From: Gracilaria gracilis
Lineage: Eukaryota > Rhodophyta > Florideophyceae > Gracilariales > Gracilariaceae
Length of the DNA: 64,000 nt
Direction: 5' to 3'
Assembly (NCBI GenBank): GCA_030374805.1
Contig: JARGSG010000191.1
Coordinates: forward strand, 716,516 to 780,515
Both the position numbers and the translations under genes were made by a program. Shown here one piece after another: positions 17,064 to 27,562 of the stretch. The notes beneath the pieces were generated by a model, which was not told the origin of the DNA, ran no database searches, and saw nothing but the letters and a program-made list of their open reading frames with translations. How positions within the stretch are numbered: the first letter of the stretch is position 1; each line of letters begins with the position of its first letter.

Positions 17064-19438
17064 CTATATCTTTCGAGCTACCTTCTCGACACTTTCACGA
17101 AACGTAAAAGCTTTTGGGTGTAAGGAAGAGTTCTGTTTCTGATAAAAAGTCTCAATTTCAGAATGTACAAAAGATCGTATAATCCCTGTCATTTCGGGAG
17201 GAAAACACTCTCTTCGACTTTCTGCGCATTGAACACGACCAAGATCAGTGAAAAGTGCTTCCGCTGAGGCTGAAGAAGCTTGAGCTGACAACGCTGCCCG
17301 AGCGATTCGATTGCTGGCCACTGGAATGACCAAACCTTTGTGGTCATTGCTGTTTTTCTAGAACTTCAAGGCCATGTTTGGTTCCCGCCTTCCATTTTCT
17401 TGCAGAGGTATACGTAACTCTCGATCTAACATTCTGAAAGCACCACGCAACTCTTCCGTACTATTCTCCAAAGAGTTGTCTAACTCAAACGTTTCTCGAA
17501 CCACAGCCTTGATGATGATTTCCCTATACTCCTGTTTCTCATGAGCACTGACATCAAAAAAATCAAGTCCACACTCATTGACATCTAGAAGAGCGGCAAT
17601 ATGAAAAAGCAGTACTCGCCGAGACTCTCGAATTTCAAGAGGTGGCATGCCGACATAAACATCGGATGTGTCCAACTTTTTATTGTCTTCAGCACTAGGA
17701 CACCAATTGGAAGCAAACTCGTCCACGCGCTCCCACATGCTCCCACATCTTTCTTTGATGCGATCAGCCAAATTGACCGCCAAACTTCTTGATTGGAGTT
17801 TGTGCAGTTTGTTCTTGCGAGCTTCATCTCGTTCTTTGTCGGCTACTGCAGTGCTGGGCCGAACAGGAAGTGCTGTACTGACAGGTGTATCAAAACATTC
17901 GGGAATGCCAGTGTTGGAAGAAGAAGGTTTGGCTCCGGACACCCCGTAAACTTTCATGTGACCGGCCATTATGTACAGGGTTTCGCAGAGTTCTCTTAGT
18001 AGGCGTGGTGTTCGAGATAGTGTCACTTCCTTGTCTGCTCCTAGTTGACGTGCTACACGTCTCACTTCCCAGAGCACAGATATAAACTCGCTCAACACAC
18101 TCCTGTCATGCATTGACAAGAGCTGGAGGACGTGATCTCTAATTTCCATATTGAATGCGATACCCTGAATGACATCCATCTGTGTAAAACACGCTAGAAT
18201 CGCTCCCAGATTTGAATTCAATGGTGTAGACATGTCGTGCTTGAGTTTCTGAATGCGAGCGCCGGTGATACCATCCTTCAGTTGCTTTCGATAAAGCAAC
18301 CAACAGGCCTTGGGGTTTTGATTGAGAACTTTGGTCACGCTGCCTATATGCAACATCACGTTCTGCCAAGGAGTGCCGCTCTGGAATACATCTTTGACCG
18401 CCGGAGCGAGCGAATCCATGACACATCGAACCGAACCAACGTCGTTTGTCAACAGATCCACAGCTGATGGCGTGCGGCCTTTGGTATCACTTGTGGCGGC
18501 AAACACGCGAAGGTCATCGTCGCCAACAATGGGGCTTTGATCAAGAACGTGTTGGAAGACTTGTCGCAGCTGCTCGCTTTTCTGGAGGTGACACAAACGT
18601 TGACGGAAGATATAGGGACGCTTCTAAAAGTCCAGTTTGCGTCGACGAAATGCCAAGTGATCCGAAGTTGTGGGGCGCCGAGCGCTGGATTGCAGTTATG
18701 GAGCGTCAAACATCCAGTGTTTGCGTCGTTAACCGAGGCTCGAAGCATCGAACAAACAGCTTTATATGTGTTGAGCAAGTGGGCTTGGAGAGATTTTGGA
18801 CTCAAGAGTTGCAGCTGTCCGCCGCAAAGGGCGACCAGAGCACGAAGTAAGTGCGATGAAAAGCCTGACAGTGGTAACTCGGTGGCACTGGCAAACATCA
18901 CAGCGGCAACCGTTTGCACAAGGTTGTCATGTGCTTGCGTGTGAGCTAGGCTTTCAGCAGCGGTTTGGTTTGTTGGTTGGTTGGTCGACCGGTTGAAAGA
19001 GCGTGGGATGCAGCTTTGAGCATCTTTTTGATGCCAATGCTTCTTCGCGCGACTGATCTCATACAACAGTTGGCGCAGTGGTGCACAGGATGATTGAAGC
19101 GATTGCAGCCTGTTGTACAGTTGCGGATGCGTATTTCGGTAGTGATTGAGCAGATTTGAAGTTGATGAGCTGCTGCTATGCATGTGCTGCACATGATCGC
19201 AAAGCGCACATGGGAAGCGAGGCTCAGATGCGGTGTTTGCATGGGGTGCGGCATGCACGCTCAATGAGGGAGATTGTGCACGAGTGTGTTGAGCTGCGTG
19301 CTTCTTTTTGGGATTCGGTTGCAGCTGTTGTGTGTGAGAGGCGGGCGCTCGGTCGGTTTGTTGCGTTGGAGAACATGGTGGCTGGCAGTGATAGCTGGGC
19401 ACATCTGAAAGCGTAGCGGGAAGCTTTCGCTTTGGCAT
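17064..19438 (-). pseudogene. hAT-family transposase with BED finger, frameshift and nonsense mutation
   Basis: The N-terminal frame (19438 to 18449) has a BED-type finger (CALCDHVQHMH, NHYRNTHPQL) and enters the hAT core (ITWHFVDANWTFRSVPISS). At 18590-18595 an extra GT within TGTGT shifts the frame. The core resumes in the 412-codon frame (QLRQVFQHVLDQSPIV, AVDLLTNDVGSVRCVMD, HIAALLDVNECGLDFF). An in-frame TAG at 17358-17360 stands where TGG (W) is expected; beyond it the frame continues with the hAT dimerisation block (SASAEALFTDLGRV) to 17064. Two clean lesions in an otherwise legible enzyme indicate fairly recent inactivation. Terminal repeats were not found. Confidence 0.88.
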
Positions 19439-20294
19439 CGGGACAGCTTTGTTCAGTTAGAAGGATGGTCACGATGGTTGGGAGTGGGGTGGCAGTGGCA
19501 AGCGAGAGCAAGCTATCTATGTATGTACCCTTGGGTACGAAGGGTAAAAGGACGCCGATGGCTCACCGGCGGCCGTCGCTAGTTATTACTGTAGATGACG
19601 AAGAAAAGTTGTGGAGTGCTAAAGATCTTCTCACGGCGCATAAAAGGGGGGGTATGTACGTGATAACAAGCGGCGTCTACTAGACTCTAGCTAGACTCTA
19701 AGAGTTGCATGTAACATGATATTATATACCGTCGTATCTACACGCAGTGTGCAACGCAAATGTGGTTGCCAAGCGCCATCAAAAGCGATCTGACAGCGAG
19801 AGAGCGCGTCATGCGCAGCACGTGAGGTGGTGATCAATTACAATTACAAGCAAATAATGGCGCGCAATCAGCGCAGCGCCCCGCCGCGCACCAACGGCGC
19901 GCGCGCCGCCACTTGGAGCGCGGCGCGCGCGTGCGCCGCCGCACGCATCCACCAATGGCGCGCGCGCCGCGCCGTGGCGCTCGCGGCGCCGCCCAAGCGC
20001 GCCGCGCCAGGTGGCGCGAGCGCCAGCGCCAGCGCGCGTGCTCGCGCGAGCTGCGCGCGCAACCCGCCGCTGGCGAGCAGCGCGCAAGCGCCGCATCTCC
20101 GCCGCTTAAAAAGGCGGTGAGGGTTAGCCAGCCGCGCAAGACAGCAGCAGCAGCAAAGCTATCTACTTCGCGAAAAGCATCAAAGCCATCCACTTCGCGA
20201 AAAGAAGCAGCAGCAGCAGCAGCAGCAGCAGGCAGCAGGCAGCAGGCAGCAGCAGTCGTCAGCGATTTTTGATCACGCAGTGTGCAGCAGCACC
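19439..20294. other. Intergenic; start of GC-rich domain and PGK upstream region
   Basis: 19440-19800 has average composition and no gene. From about 19855 the sequence becomes extremely rich in GCGC and CG. A CAG/GCAG run (about 20205-20262) precedes the PGK start and probably lies in its 5' UTR. The paired phrase cacttcgcgaaaagcatcaaagccat (20165-20205) is a short imperfect direct repeat. Confidence 0.5.
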
Positions 20295-21683
20295 ATGAAC
20301 GCCGGCTTTGTGAGCTGCTCCGGCGCGGTGACGGCGGCCGCCGTGCGACCGTGCGCCAACGCGCCGCACAGCGTGTCCAGCAGAAGGTCGTCCTTCACCA
20401 CGGCGGCCGTGCGTCGCGTGTGCGCGCCGAGCACGCCGTCGTCGCCGCTGGCGCTGCCTCGCATGGCGGCGGCGGCCGTGGCCGCCAAGAAGTCGGTCAA
20501 GGACCTGTCGGCCGCCGATCTGAGCGGCAAACGCGTGCTGGTACGCTGCGACCTCAACGTTCCGCTGGACGGCAACACCATCACGGACGATACGCGTATC
20601 CGCGCGTCCGTGCCCACCATCCAGTACCTCACGGAGCGCGGCGCAAAGGTGCTGCTGTGCTCGCATCTGGGCCGTCCAAAGGACGGGCCGGAGGACAAGT
20701 TCTCGCTCAAGCCCGTGGCCGCGCGGCTGTCGGAGCTGCTGGGCAAGTCGGTCACCATGGCGCCCGACTGCATTGGCGAGCAGGTGGCGGCGCTGGTGCG
20801 CGCCATGAACGACGGCGACGTGACGCTGCTGGAAAACGTGCGCTTCTACAAGCAGGAAAGCAGCAACGACGGCGAATTTGCGGCCAAGCTGGCCGCCAAC
20901 GCGCAGCTGTTTGTGAACGACGCGTTCGGCACGGCGCACCGCGCGCACGGCTCCACGGCCGGCGTGACGGCGCACCTCAGGCCGTCCGTGGCCGGGCTGT
21001 TGCTGGAGAAGGAGCTGGAGTATCTGGGCGCCACGGTGGCCAACCCGGCGCGGCCGTTCGCGGCCATTGTGGGCGGGTCCAAAGTGTCGTCCAAGATCGG
21101 GGTGATTGAAAGCCTGCTGGAAAAGGTGGACAAGCTCATCATTGGCGGCGGTATGGTGTTCACCTTCCTCAAGGCGCGCGGACTCAGCGTGGGCTCGTCG
21201 CTGGTGGAGGACGACAAGCTGGCGCTGGCGCAGAGACTGGAGCAAGTGGCGGCCGAAAAGGGCGTCAAAATCATCCTGCCGTCCGACGTGGTGGTTGCCG
21301 ATAAGTTTTCGGCGGACGCTAACACGCAGGTGGTGAGCGTGGACGCCATACCCGACGGGTGGATGGGGCTGGATCAGGGCGAGGCGTCCACGGCCATGAT
21401 CCAAGACGAGCTCAAGGAGTGCAAGACGGTGATCTGGAACGGGCCCATGGGCGTGTTCGAGATGGACAAGTTCGCAAAGGGCACGTTCGCCGTGGCGGAC
21501 ACGCTGGCGCAACTCACCGACGGCGGCTGCGTGACTATCATCGGCGGTGGCGACTCGGTAGCGGCGGTGGAAAAGGCCGGACTGGCCGATAAAATGTCGC
21601 ACATCTCCACCGGCGGCGGCGCGTCGCTGGAGCTGCTCGAGGGCAAAGTGCTGCCGGGCGTCGCCGCGCTGGACGACAATTGA
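20295..21683 (+). CDS. PGK: Phosphoglycerate kinase, plastid-targeted
   Basis: Interconverts 1,3-bisphosphoglycerate and 3-phosphoglycerate with ADP/ATP in the Calvin cycle and glycolysis. From ATG 20295, about 462 residues. The first 55-60 are a Ser/Ala/Arg-rich presequence with an early phenylalanine (MNAGFVSC), suggesting plastid import. The mature enzyme starts near [12 protein letters not shown], with the PGK signature [15 protein letters not shown], the substrate region [22 protein letters not shown], the hinge-region [11 protein letters not shown], and the nucleotide-binding [17 protein letters not shown] and [13 protein letters not shown]. Length is normal once the presequence is removed. 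There are no introns. Codons are strongly G/C-ending, as for its neighbours in this GC-rich domain. GTG at 20280 is in frame, but ATG 20295 is the sensible start. Confidence 0.96.
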   Translation: MNAGFVSCSGAVTAAAVRPCANAPHSVSSRRSSFTTAAVRRVCAPSTPSSPLALPRMAAAAVAAKKSVKDLSAADLSGKRVLVRCDLNVPLDGNTITDDTRIRASVPTIQYLTERGAKVLLCSHLGRPKDGPEDKFSLKPVAARLSELLGKSVTMAPDCIGEQVAALVRAMNDGDVTLLENVRFYKQESSNDGEFAAKLAANAQLFVNDAFGTAHRAHGSTAGVTAHLRPSVAGLLLEKELEYLGATVANPARPFAAIVGGSKVSSKIGVIESLLEKVDKLIIGGGMVFTFLKARGLSVGSSLVEDDKLALAQRLEQVAAEKGVKIILPSDVVVADKFSADANTQVVSVDAIPDGWMGLDQGEASTAMIQDELKECKTVIWNGPMGVFEMDKFAKGTFAVADTLAQLTDGGCVTIIGGGDSVAAVEKAGLADKMSHISTGGGASLELLEGKVLPGVAALDDN

Positions 21684-21789
21684 GAACGCCGCGCGCCTAA
21701 AAAGTTTGTTGCTTTTTTTTTTGTTCGCCCGCGCTCGATTGAGATACACGTGCCAACCGCCTGCGTGCCACAAGCGCCTGTTTGGCAGC

Positions 21790-21845
<56 letters not shown>

Positions 21846-22856
21846 TTCGCGCGCGCTAACGCGCCTCGCGCGCGCCGCGCTGATTGTCCACCCACGCACA
21901 CGCGCGCGTTTGCGTGTTGCGTGTTGCGTGCGCGTGCGCGCGTGCGCGTGCGCGCGCCTTGACGCGTCTCACGCGTTGCTTCGATAACCTATACCTTACC
22001 TGTCCGCGCCACCGCGCCCGTGGCGGGGCGCGCCGCCCCACGCGCTGCACGAGCGCGCGCTTGCCGAAAGCTGCGCGCCGCGCGCCGCGGCTGCGCCGGC
22101 GGCGTGCGCGCGCGCGCTCCAAACGCGTACACGCATGTTGATGTGCGCAACTTGCTGCGGCGCCGATCGCCGCCCGCCGCGCCGCTGCTGTGGCTAACTT
22201 CTCTACTGCCGTCGCCGCCGCCGCCGTCGCCGCCGCCGCCGCCATCATGGCGCTGCCGCCGCAGCTGCGCGCGCGCACGTGCGACCGCCGCCGCCGCGCG
22301 TTTGCGCGCGCGCGCCAAAACGTTTTCCAACGCGCGCGCTGTAAGGCGCGCGCGTGCCTCCTTGGAACGTGGCTGCGCGCGCACGCTTTTTGGGGGCGCG
22401 GCGCGCCGTGCACTCGGAATGTACGCGTATGCGCGTATGCGCGTAGGCGCGTGGGCGCGCGCACGCGCGCGTGTGGCGCGCGTGCGTTCGCAAGCCGCCG
22501 CCAGCTGCGCGCCAACGCGCGCCACACGCACACGCGCGCGGGCGCTGCGCGCGAGTTGGCGCCGCCGCGTTTCAGATAGATGTACGTGTGTGTCGCGCCG
22601 CGCACGCGCGCCGCGCCGTGCGCCAGCCAAACGCAGCGCGCACTCTCGCCTTGCCCGCGCGCACGCCCCCGCCCACCGCGTTCACCCGCCGCCCGCTCCC
22701 CTCCCTCCCCCTAAACCCCCGACGCTCGTGCCGCACACAGCTCCGCGCGCGTGGCGTGCTGCCCCTTGCCCCTTGCCGCCCGTGCTTCCCCTTCCGCTTC
22801 CCGCTTCCCAATTGCGCGCCGCGCCGCCGCCGCCGCCGCCGCCGCCGCCCCATATT
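21684..22856. other. GC-rich intergenic region with GCGT microsatellite
   Basis: A perfect (GCGT)14 tract lies at 21791-21846, with CG/GCGC-rich sequence on either side. All frames are long here because stop codons are rare at this composition; the 279 in-frame codons upstream of ATG 22857 are compositionally biased and not taken as coding. A (CCG)n run (22823-22850) directly precedes the Myb start. Confidence 0.55.
21791..21846. repeat. (GCGT)14 microsatellite
   Basis: Perfect tetranucleotide repeat downstream of PGK. Confidence 0.95.
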
Positions 22857-23687
22857 ATGCAGCCGTACGGCGCGCGCGCCGCGCCTTCTTCCTCCTCGCG
22901 CGCGCCGCCGCCGTTGCCGTTGCCGCTGCCGCTGCCGCCGCGCGCGTCGCTGCTGCGCGCGCAGCTCCCGTCGCCGCCCTTCCTGCGCGCCAGCGCGCCG
23001 CCCGTGCACGCGCCGTTCGCGCCGGAGCTGGCGGAGGCGGCGGCGGCGGCGGCGGCGGCGGCAGCGGCCGCCGCCGCGCCGTCGTCGCCGCAGCGTAGCC
23101 TGGCCGCGCTGCACGCGTTGCGCGCCGAGCCGTGCGTCACCATGGCGCCGCGCGCCGCCCTCGCGCCGCCGCTGTTGTCGCCGCTGCTGCGCGCGCACTC
23201 GCCGCCACAGCCGCCACAGCCGCCACAGCCGCAGCCGCCGCCGTACGCGCGCCCGTCCGCCGCGCTGCACGCGCTGCACTTTGGCGCGCCGCGCCACGTC
23301 GCGCCGGCGCGCGAGCCGCCGCCGCCGCCGCCGCCCTTGCTGCCGCCGTGGCACGCGGGTGCGCGCGAGCTGGCGCCGCCGCCGCCGCCTTATGACGCGC
23401 CCGCGCCGCCGCCGCTGCCGTTTACCTCGCGCGTCGATGCGTTTGTGGGTGCGGCTGCTGCTGCTGCTGCTGCGGCCGCCGGGGGAGTCGCGCCGGGTGG
23501 TGGGGGCGGCGGCGCTACCACTACCACCGCCACCACGGCTACCACCGCCACGGCCGCTACCGCCGCTGCCACGCCGCCGCCGCCGCTAAAGTACGAGCCG
23601 GCTCGCGTGCCGTTTGGAGGCTCGGCGCCGCCGCCGCCGTTTGCGCGCGCGCCGCCGGCGGGCAGCACGCAGCAGGCGCACCAACAA

Positions 23688-23718
<31 letters not shown>

Positions 23719-24743
23719 CCATTCTGTACGATGTATGCAAGCTGCTCAACGCCGGCTGCACCGTGTTTGGAGGGCGCGTGTACAACGAAAAGGGACATGT
23801 GATCTGCGGCATGTTGAACCAACATGACCAGCCTTGTAAACGTATTGGAAAGTGTCCGTTTCATACCGAACATGTGCCCGTCACGCCGCATAACGCTATC
23901 AACATGCATATGGTGTCGCCGTCCGTTCACTGTACGCCGCCGCCTACTCGATGCAGCACGCGCGACACGGTGTCGGCGTTCATGCACACACGCTCCGACA
24001 CGGTCGCTACCGTCGCCAATAGCTGCGCGTCGCCAAGCGGCCCGCCGCCCAAGCGCCAGTTCAAGCGCGGCTGGACAAAGGAGGAGCACTACTTGTTTCT
24101 GGTGGGGCTGCACCGCTACGGGCGCGGCAACTGGAAGAAGATCGCAGAGATGATCCCGTCCAGAACGGCCACTCAGGTGCAGTCGCACGCGCAAAAGTAC
24201 TTTCAACGCCTCAAGCAGAAGAACAAGCGGAAACGATCCATCCACGACTCGCACCTCGGCAGCGACGACCTGGAGGAAGTGCGCGTGAAATTCGAGCTGC
24301 ACGCCAGCGCGCCGCCCGCCGTGCAGCAGTACGTGTTGTCTACTACTAACAGCAACCACCACCACGACGCGCATCATCAGCTGCTGGAGCGATCGCACCA
24401 ACTGCAAGCGCCGGTCAACAACCCGCGCATGGTTGAAGCGTTTGCGCCAACAGGCAGCGTGTCCACGCTGAGCGCCAACGACATGGCGTCGTGCGTGGCG
24501 GCCAACGTGGCGCGGCTGACGCGGTGGGCGGAGCCCGGGGCGGTAGCGCCGCTGGCGTACGCGCCGGCGGCGGACGGCGGCGGCATGGGCGCCAACGGCG
24601 GTGGTGGCGGCGGTGGCGGCGGCGGGCGGCGGCGGCGGCGGCGGCGGCGGCGCGGGCGCGCCGACGGCGACGTTACTCAAGAGGCTGTACCAGTAAAACG
24701 AGCCGTTCGTTATTTGTATCATATCATTTGGCGAAGGTTATAG
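22857..24743 (+). CDS. SHAQKYF-class single-repeat Myb transcription factor
   Basis: Chosen start ATG 22857 gives about 628 residues. The N-terminal half is low-complexity (polyPro, polyAla, Thr/Ala runs, then a glutamine tract at about 23681-23718). A small cysteine/histidine cluster follows (VICGMLNQHDQPC, then CPFH; C-x9-C-x5-C-x2-H), which may bind zinc. The DNA-binding domain is one Myb repeat, KRGWTKEEHYLFLVGLHRYG, GNWKKIAEMIPSRTATQVQ, ending in the diagnostic SHAQKYF. This class includes CCA1/LHY/REVEILLE-type and sugar- or light-responsive regulators in plants and algae. The C-terminus has His, Gly and Arg runs. The domain is certain; the start and target genes are not. The homopolymeric amino-acid runs reflect the GC-rich domain. 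Confidence 0.85.
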
Positions 24744-24911
24744 CGCCGCGCCGCTTGTTGATAAGTTAGGTTTGGCGCTTATTGACTGAAGTACTTGTAG
24801 ACAGTGCCGTATCTTTGAGTGTGCGTGCCACCGCTGATCACTTGTCGCTCTTGTCTCCGATGTGCACGCCGCGCCGCCGTCGGTGGCACCCGTCGCCGCC
24901 ACTTGACGACC
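24744..24911. promoter_or_regulatory. Short upstream region of the Twinkle gene
   Basis: 168 bp between the Myb stop and the ATG at 24912. It includes an AT-richer dip (24700-24790) in an otherwise GC-rich domain, the likely promoter/terminator gap. A GTG-opened in-frame extension from 24819 exists but is not favoured. Confidence 0.35.
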
Positions 24912-26945
24912 ATGACCATCTTCCGATCGCTTGCGCGCGTGCGCGCGCGTGCGCGCGCGTTCCACCGTGCTCCCGCCGTTGCGGTTGCGGCGCGGCGCGC
25001 AATGTGCAGCGAGCGCACGTATGTGTCGCGCCACTTCAAGCTCAACGAGGGCGACGTGGAGCGCTTCCTCACGCGCCACGGGCTGCACCACCGCTGCGTG
25101 AGGCAGCACGCCGTGGTGCAGCTGTGCCCGTTCTGCCCGCCAATCAACCACAAGCCGGACAACATGTACAAGCTGTACGTGCTGCGCAGCTCGGGCGTGT
25201 TCATGTGCCATCGCTGTAACAGCAGCGGCAGCTGGTTTGACCTCAAGCAGCAGCTGTCGTTTGCCGACGATCAGATCATGTCCATGCGCGACCGCTCGCC
25301 GCACAACCACAACGAGCCCGCACCATCGTCGCCTGCTTCGCGCGCGCAGCCGCCTTTGCCTTTGAACGAGCTGCAGAGCAGGTATCAAGCCGCGCTGTGG
25401 ACCAAGGATGCGCGCGGACGCGACGGCGTGGTCAAGCAATACCTCAACACGCAGCGCGGCTTCACGGACGCCGTGTTGAAAGCGTACGGCGTGGGTGCCA
25501 CCAACGCCACCTTCTTTGACGGCGACAGCTGGACAACGCACCCAAGCATCACCTTTCCCATGTACGACGATAACGGCAACGTCACGCGCCACAAGATACG
25601 CGCCGTGCACGACAAGGGCGCCATCAAGCTGCAGCCCAAGGGCGGCCAGTGGGGGCTGTTCGGCTTGCAAACGGTGCCCAAACCCGTCGAGCAGCTGGTG
25701 CTCACCGAGGGCGAGCTGGACGCCATGAGCGTGTACCAAGCCACGGGCCGCGCCACCGTGTCCGTGCCCAACGGCGCCTCGTCGCTGCCCATCCACATCC
25801 TGCCGCTGCTGGAGCGTTTCGAGCGCATCTACCTGTGGATGGACGAGGACGACGCCGGGCAGAACGGCGCCAAACAGTTTTCAAGAAAGCTGGGCATTCG
25901 GCGATGTCTGGTGGTGCGCGGCGCGCACAAGGCCGACCGCCGCATCAAGGACGCCAACGACTGCCTGCGACACGGCGTGGACATGCACGCGCTGCTACAG
26001 GCCGCCGCGGTGATGCAGCACGAGGGCGTGATGCGCTTCAACGAGCTGCGCGAGGAGGTGTTCGCCGAGATGATGGGCGAGGGCAGCGGACAGGGCGCGG
26101 TGAAATGCCTGTCGTTACCGCGGCTCAACTCGCTGCTCAAGGGGCATCGCGTGGGCGAGGTGACCATCATGAGCGGGCACACCGGCGTGGGAAAGACGAC
26201 GCTGCTGGGACAGATGTCGTTGGACTACTGCCTGCAGGGCGTTGGCACGCTGTGGGGCTCGTTCGAGGTGCCCAACGTGCGGCTGGCGCACAAGCTTTTG
26301 CAACAGTTCCACGCGATCCACCGCGACGGCTCGCAGCTGGTGGAGCGCTTCGACTATTGGGCGGACCGGTTCGCAGAGCTGCCCATGTACTTTATGAAGT
26401 ACCACGGATGCAACCCCGCGCACCGCGTGGTGGACGTGATGGAGTACGCCAACTACGTGCTGGACTGCCGACACATGGTGCTGGACAACCTGCAGTTCAT
26501 GACGTACTACAGCAGCGGCGGCGGCGGCGGCAACGGCAGCGAGCGAGGGCGCTTCGAGGTGATGGACGACGCGCTAGCGCAGCTACGACAGTTCGCGTCC
26601 AGCAGCGGCGCGCACGTGACGCTGGTGGTGCACCCGCGCAAGACGGACGACGACTGTCGCATCCAGATCGCCAGCGTGTACGGCTCGGCAAAGGCCACGC
26701 AGGAGGCCGACAACGTGCTGGTGCTGCAGCGTACCGACGGCGGAAAGGAACTGGAGGTGCTGAAAAACCGCTTCGACGGCGCCGTGGGCTCCATCGCGCT
26801 GCGCTTCGACGCCAAGCGCCTGCTCTACTGCGAGCGCGACTGCAGCGGCGACTGGCCGCTCCGCGCCGCCACCGAGCGCCGCCGCCGTGCCGTGGGCGAC
26901 GGCGACGGCGACGGCGACGGCGGCGGTGGTGGTGGTGGTGGTGGT

Positions 26946-26977
<32 letters not shown>

Positions 26978-27074
26978 TGTTGTGCGCAGAAAAGAAGCGC
27001 ACGAACGGCGGGCGGTGGGCGCGCGGCACGCAGGCGACGGCGGTGGCGCTGGCGTGGACTCGCTGTTCGACTGA
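24912..27074 (+). CDS. Twinkle-like organellar primase-helicase
   Basis: A replicative DNA helicase fused to a T7 gp4-like primase, expected to copy plastid and/or mitochondrial DNA. About 720 residues from ATG 24912. The N-terminus (MTIFRSLARVRARARAFHR) is an Arg/Ala-rich targeting peptide. A zinc-binding primase ribbon follows (LCPFCPP ... FMCHRCNSSG). TOPRIM motifs are LTEGELDAMSVYQ and LWMDEDDAGQ. The RecA-like helicase has Walker A SGHTGVGKTTL, Walker B HMVLDNLQFM and the conserved VVHPRK and GSAKATQEADNVL. Metazoan Twinkle has lost the primase cysteines; their retention here suggests an active primase, as in plants. The C-terminus degenerates into GDGDG and polyglycine runs. No introns. 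Confidence 0.95.
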
Positions 27075-27562
27075 CGGGCGCTCGCGCCCCATGAGGGGCA
27101 GCAGCAGTTGGCGAGAAAAGGGGCGCGCGCGTATGTAGGAACTTGATGAGATATCTACCTTCGTATGAGAGACGATGCGCGTCAGCGCGAGCGCGAGCGC
27201 AACACACGTGAAGCGGCGGCGCGTTGCGCGATTTCGGCCATGCGTCGCGTGCCACAACACACGCGCGGCGCTATGTGATATATGCCGCCGACCGACCGCG
27301 CGCGCGCCGCGCGCCAATGCGCGCGCCGCACGTTGTACAGCGCATCCATCGCGCCGCCGCCGCCGCGCGCCGTGGCACGTGTGCGCGAGCACCGCCGCGC
27401 AGGCGTGTAAAAGCGGCGCGCGCCATCTGCGAGCGATGCGACCGAGGCGCGCCTCCATCTCTCCCTCTCTCCCTGTCTCCCTGTCTCCCCCTCTCTCTCT
27501 CTCTCCCTCTCTCCCTCTCTCTCTCTCTTTGGGCGCTTTCCCTTCTGCGATCATTGTCCAAC
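27075..27562. other. Upstream region of DAHP synthase with CT-rich tract
   Basis: GC-rich at 27170-27450, then a CT/CCT polypyrimidine tract at about 27458-27532 just before the DAHP synthase ATG. This is probably promoter/5' UTR. No gene. Confidence 0.45.

Noticed and set aside
21791-21846. GCGT tract as a CRISPR-like or regulatory array
   Set aside because: A perfect tetranucleotide microsatellite without spacers; explained by replication slippage.
20259-21899. 546-codon minus-strand frame antisense to PGK
   Set aside because: It is a shadow of the GC-rich PGK coding strand, full of His/Arg/Ala runs; the plus strand encodes a complete PGK.
22020-22856. 279-codon N-terminal extension of the Myb protein
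   Set aside because: Arg/Ala/Pro repeats typical of GC-rich non-coding sequence with few stops; the first ATG (22857) follows it directly, so it is not counted as protein.
23586-24722. 378-codon minus frame opposite the Myb gene
   Set aside because: Shadow ORF; includes the complement of the Gln tract and no recognisable domain.
25649-27094. 481-codon alternative plus frame in the Twinkle gene
   Set aside because: Arg/Ala-rich shadow; all helicase and primase motifs lie in the other frame.
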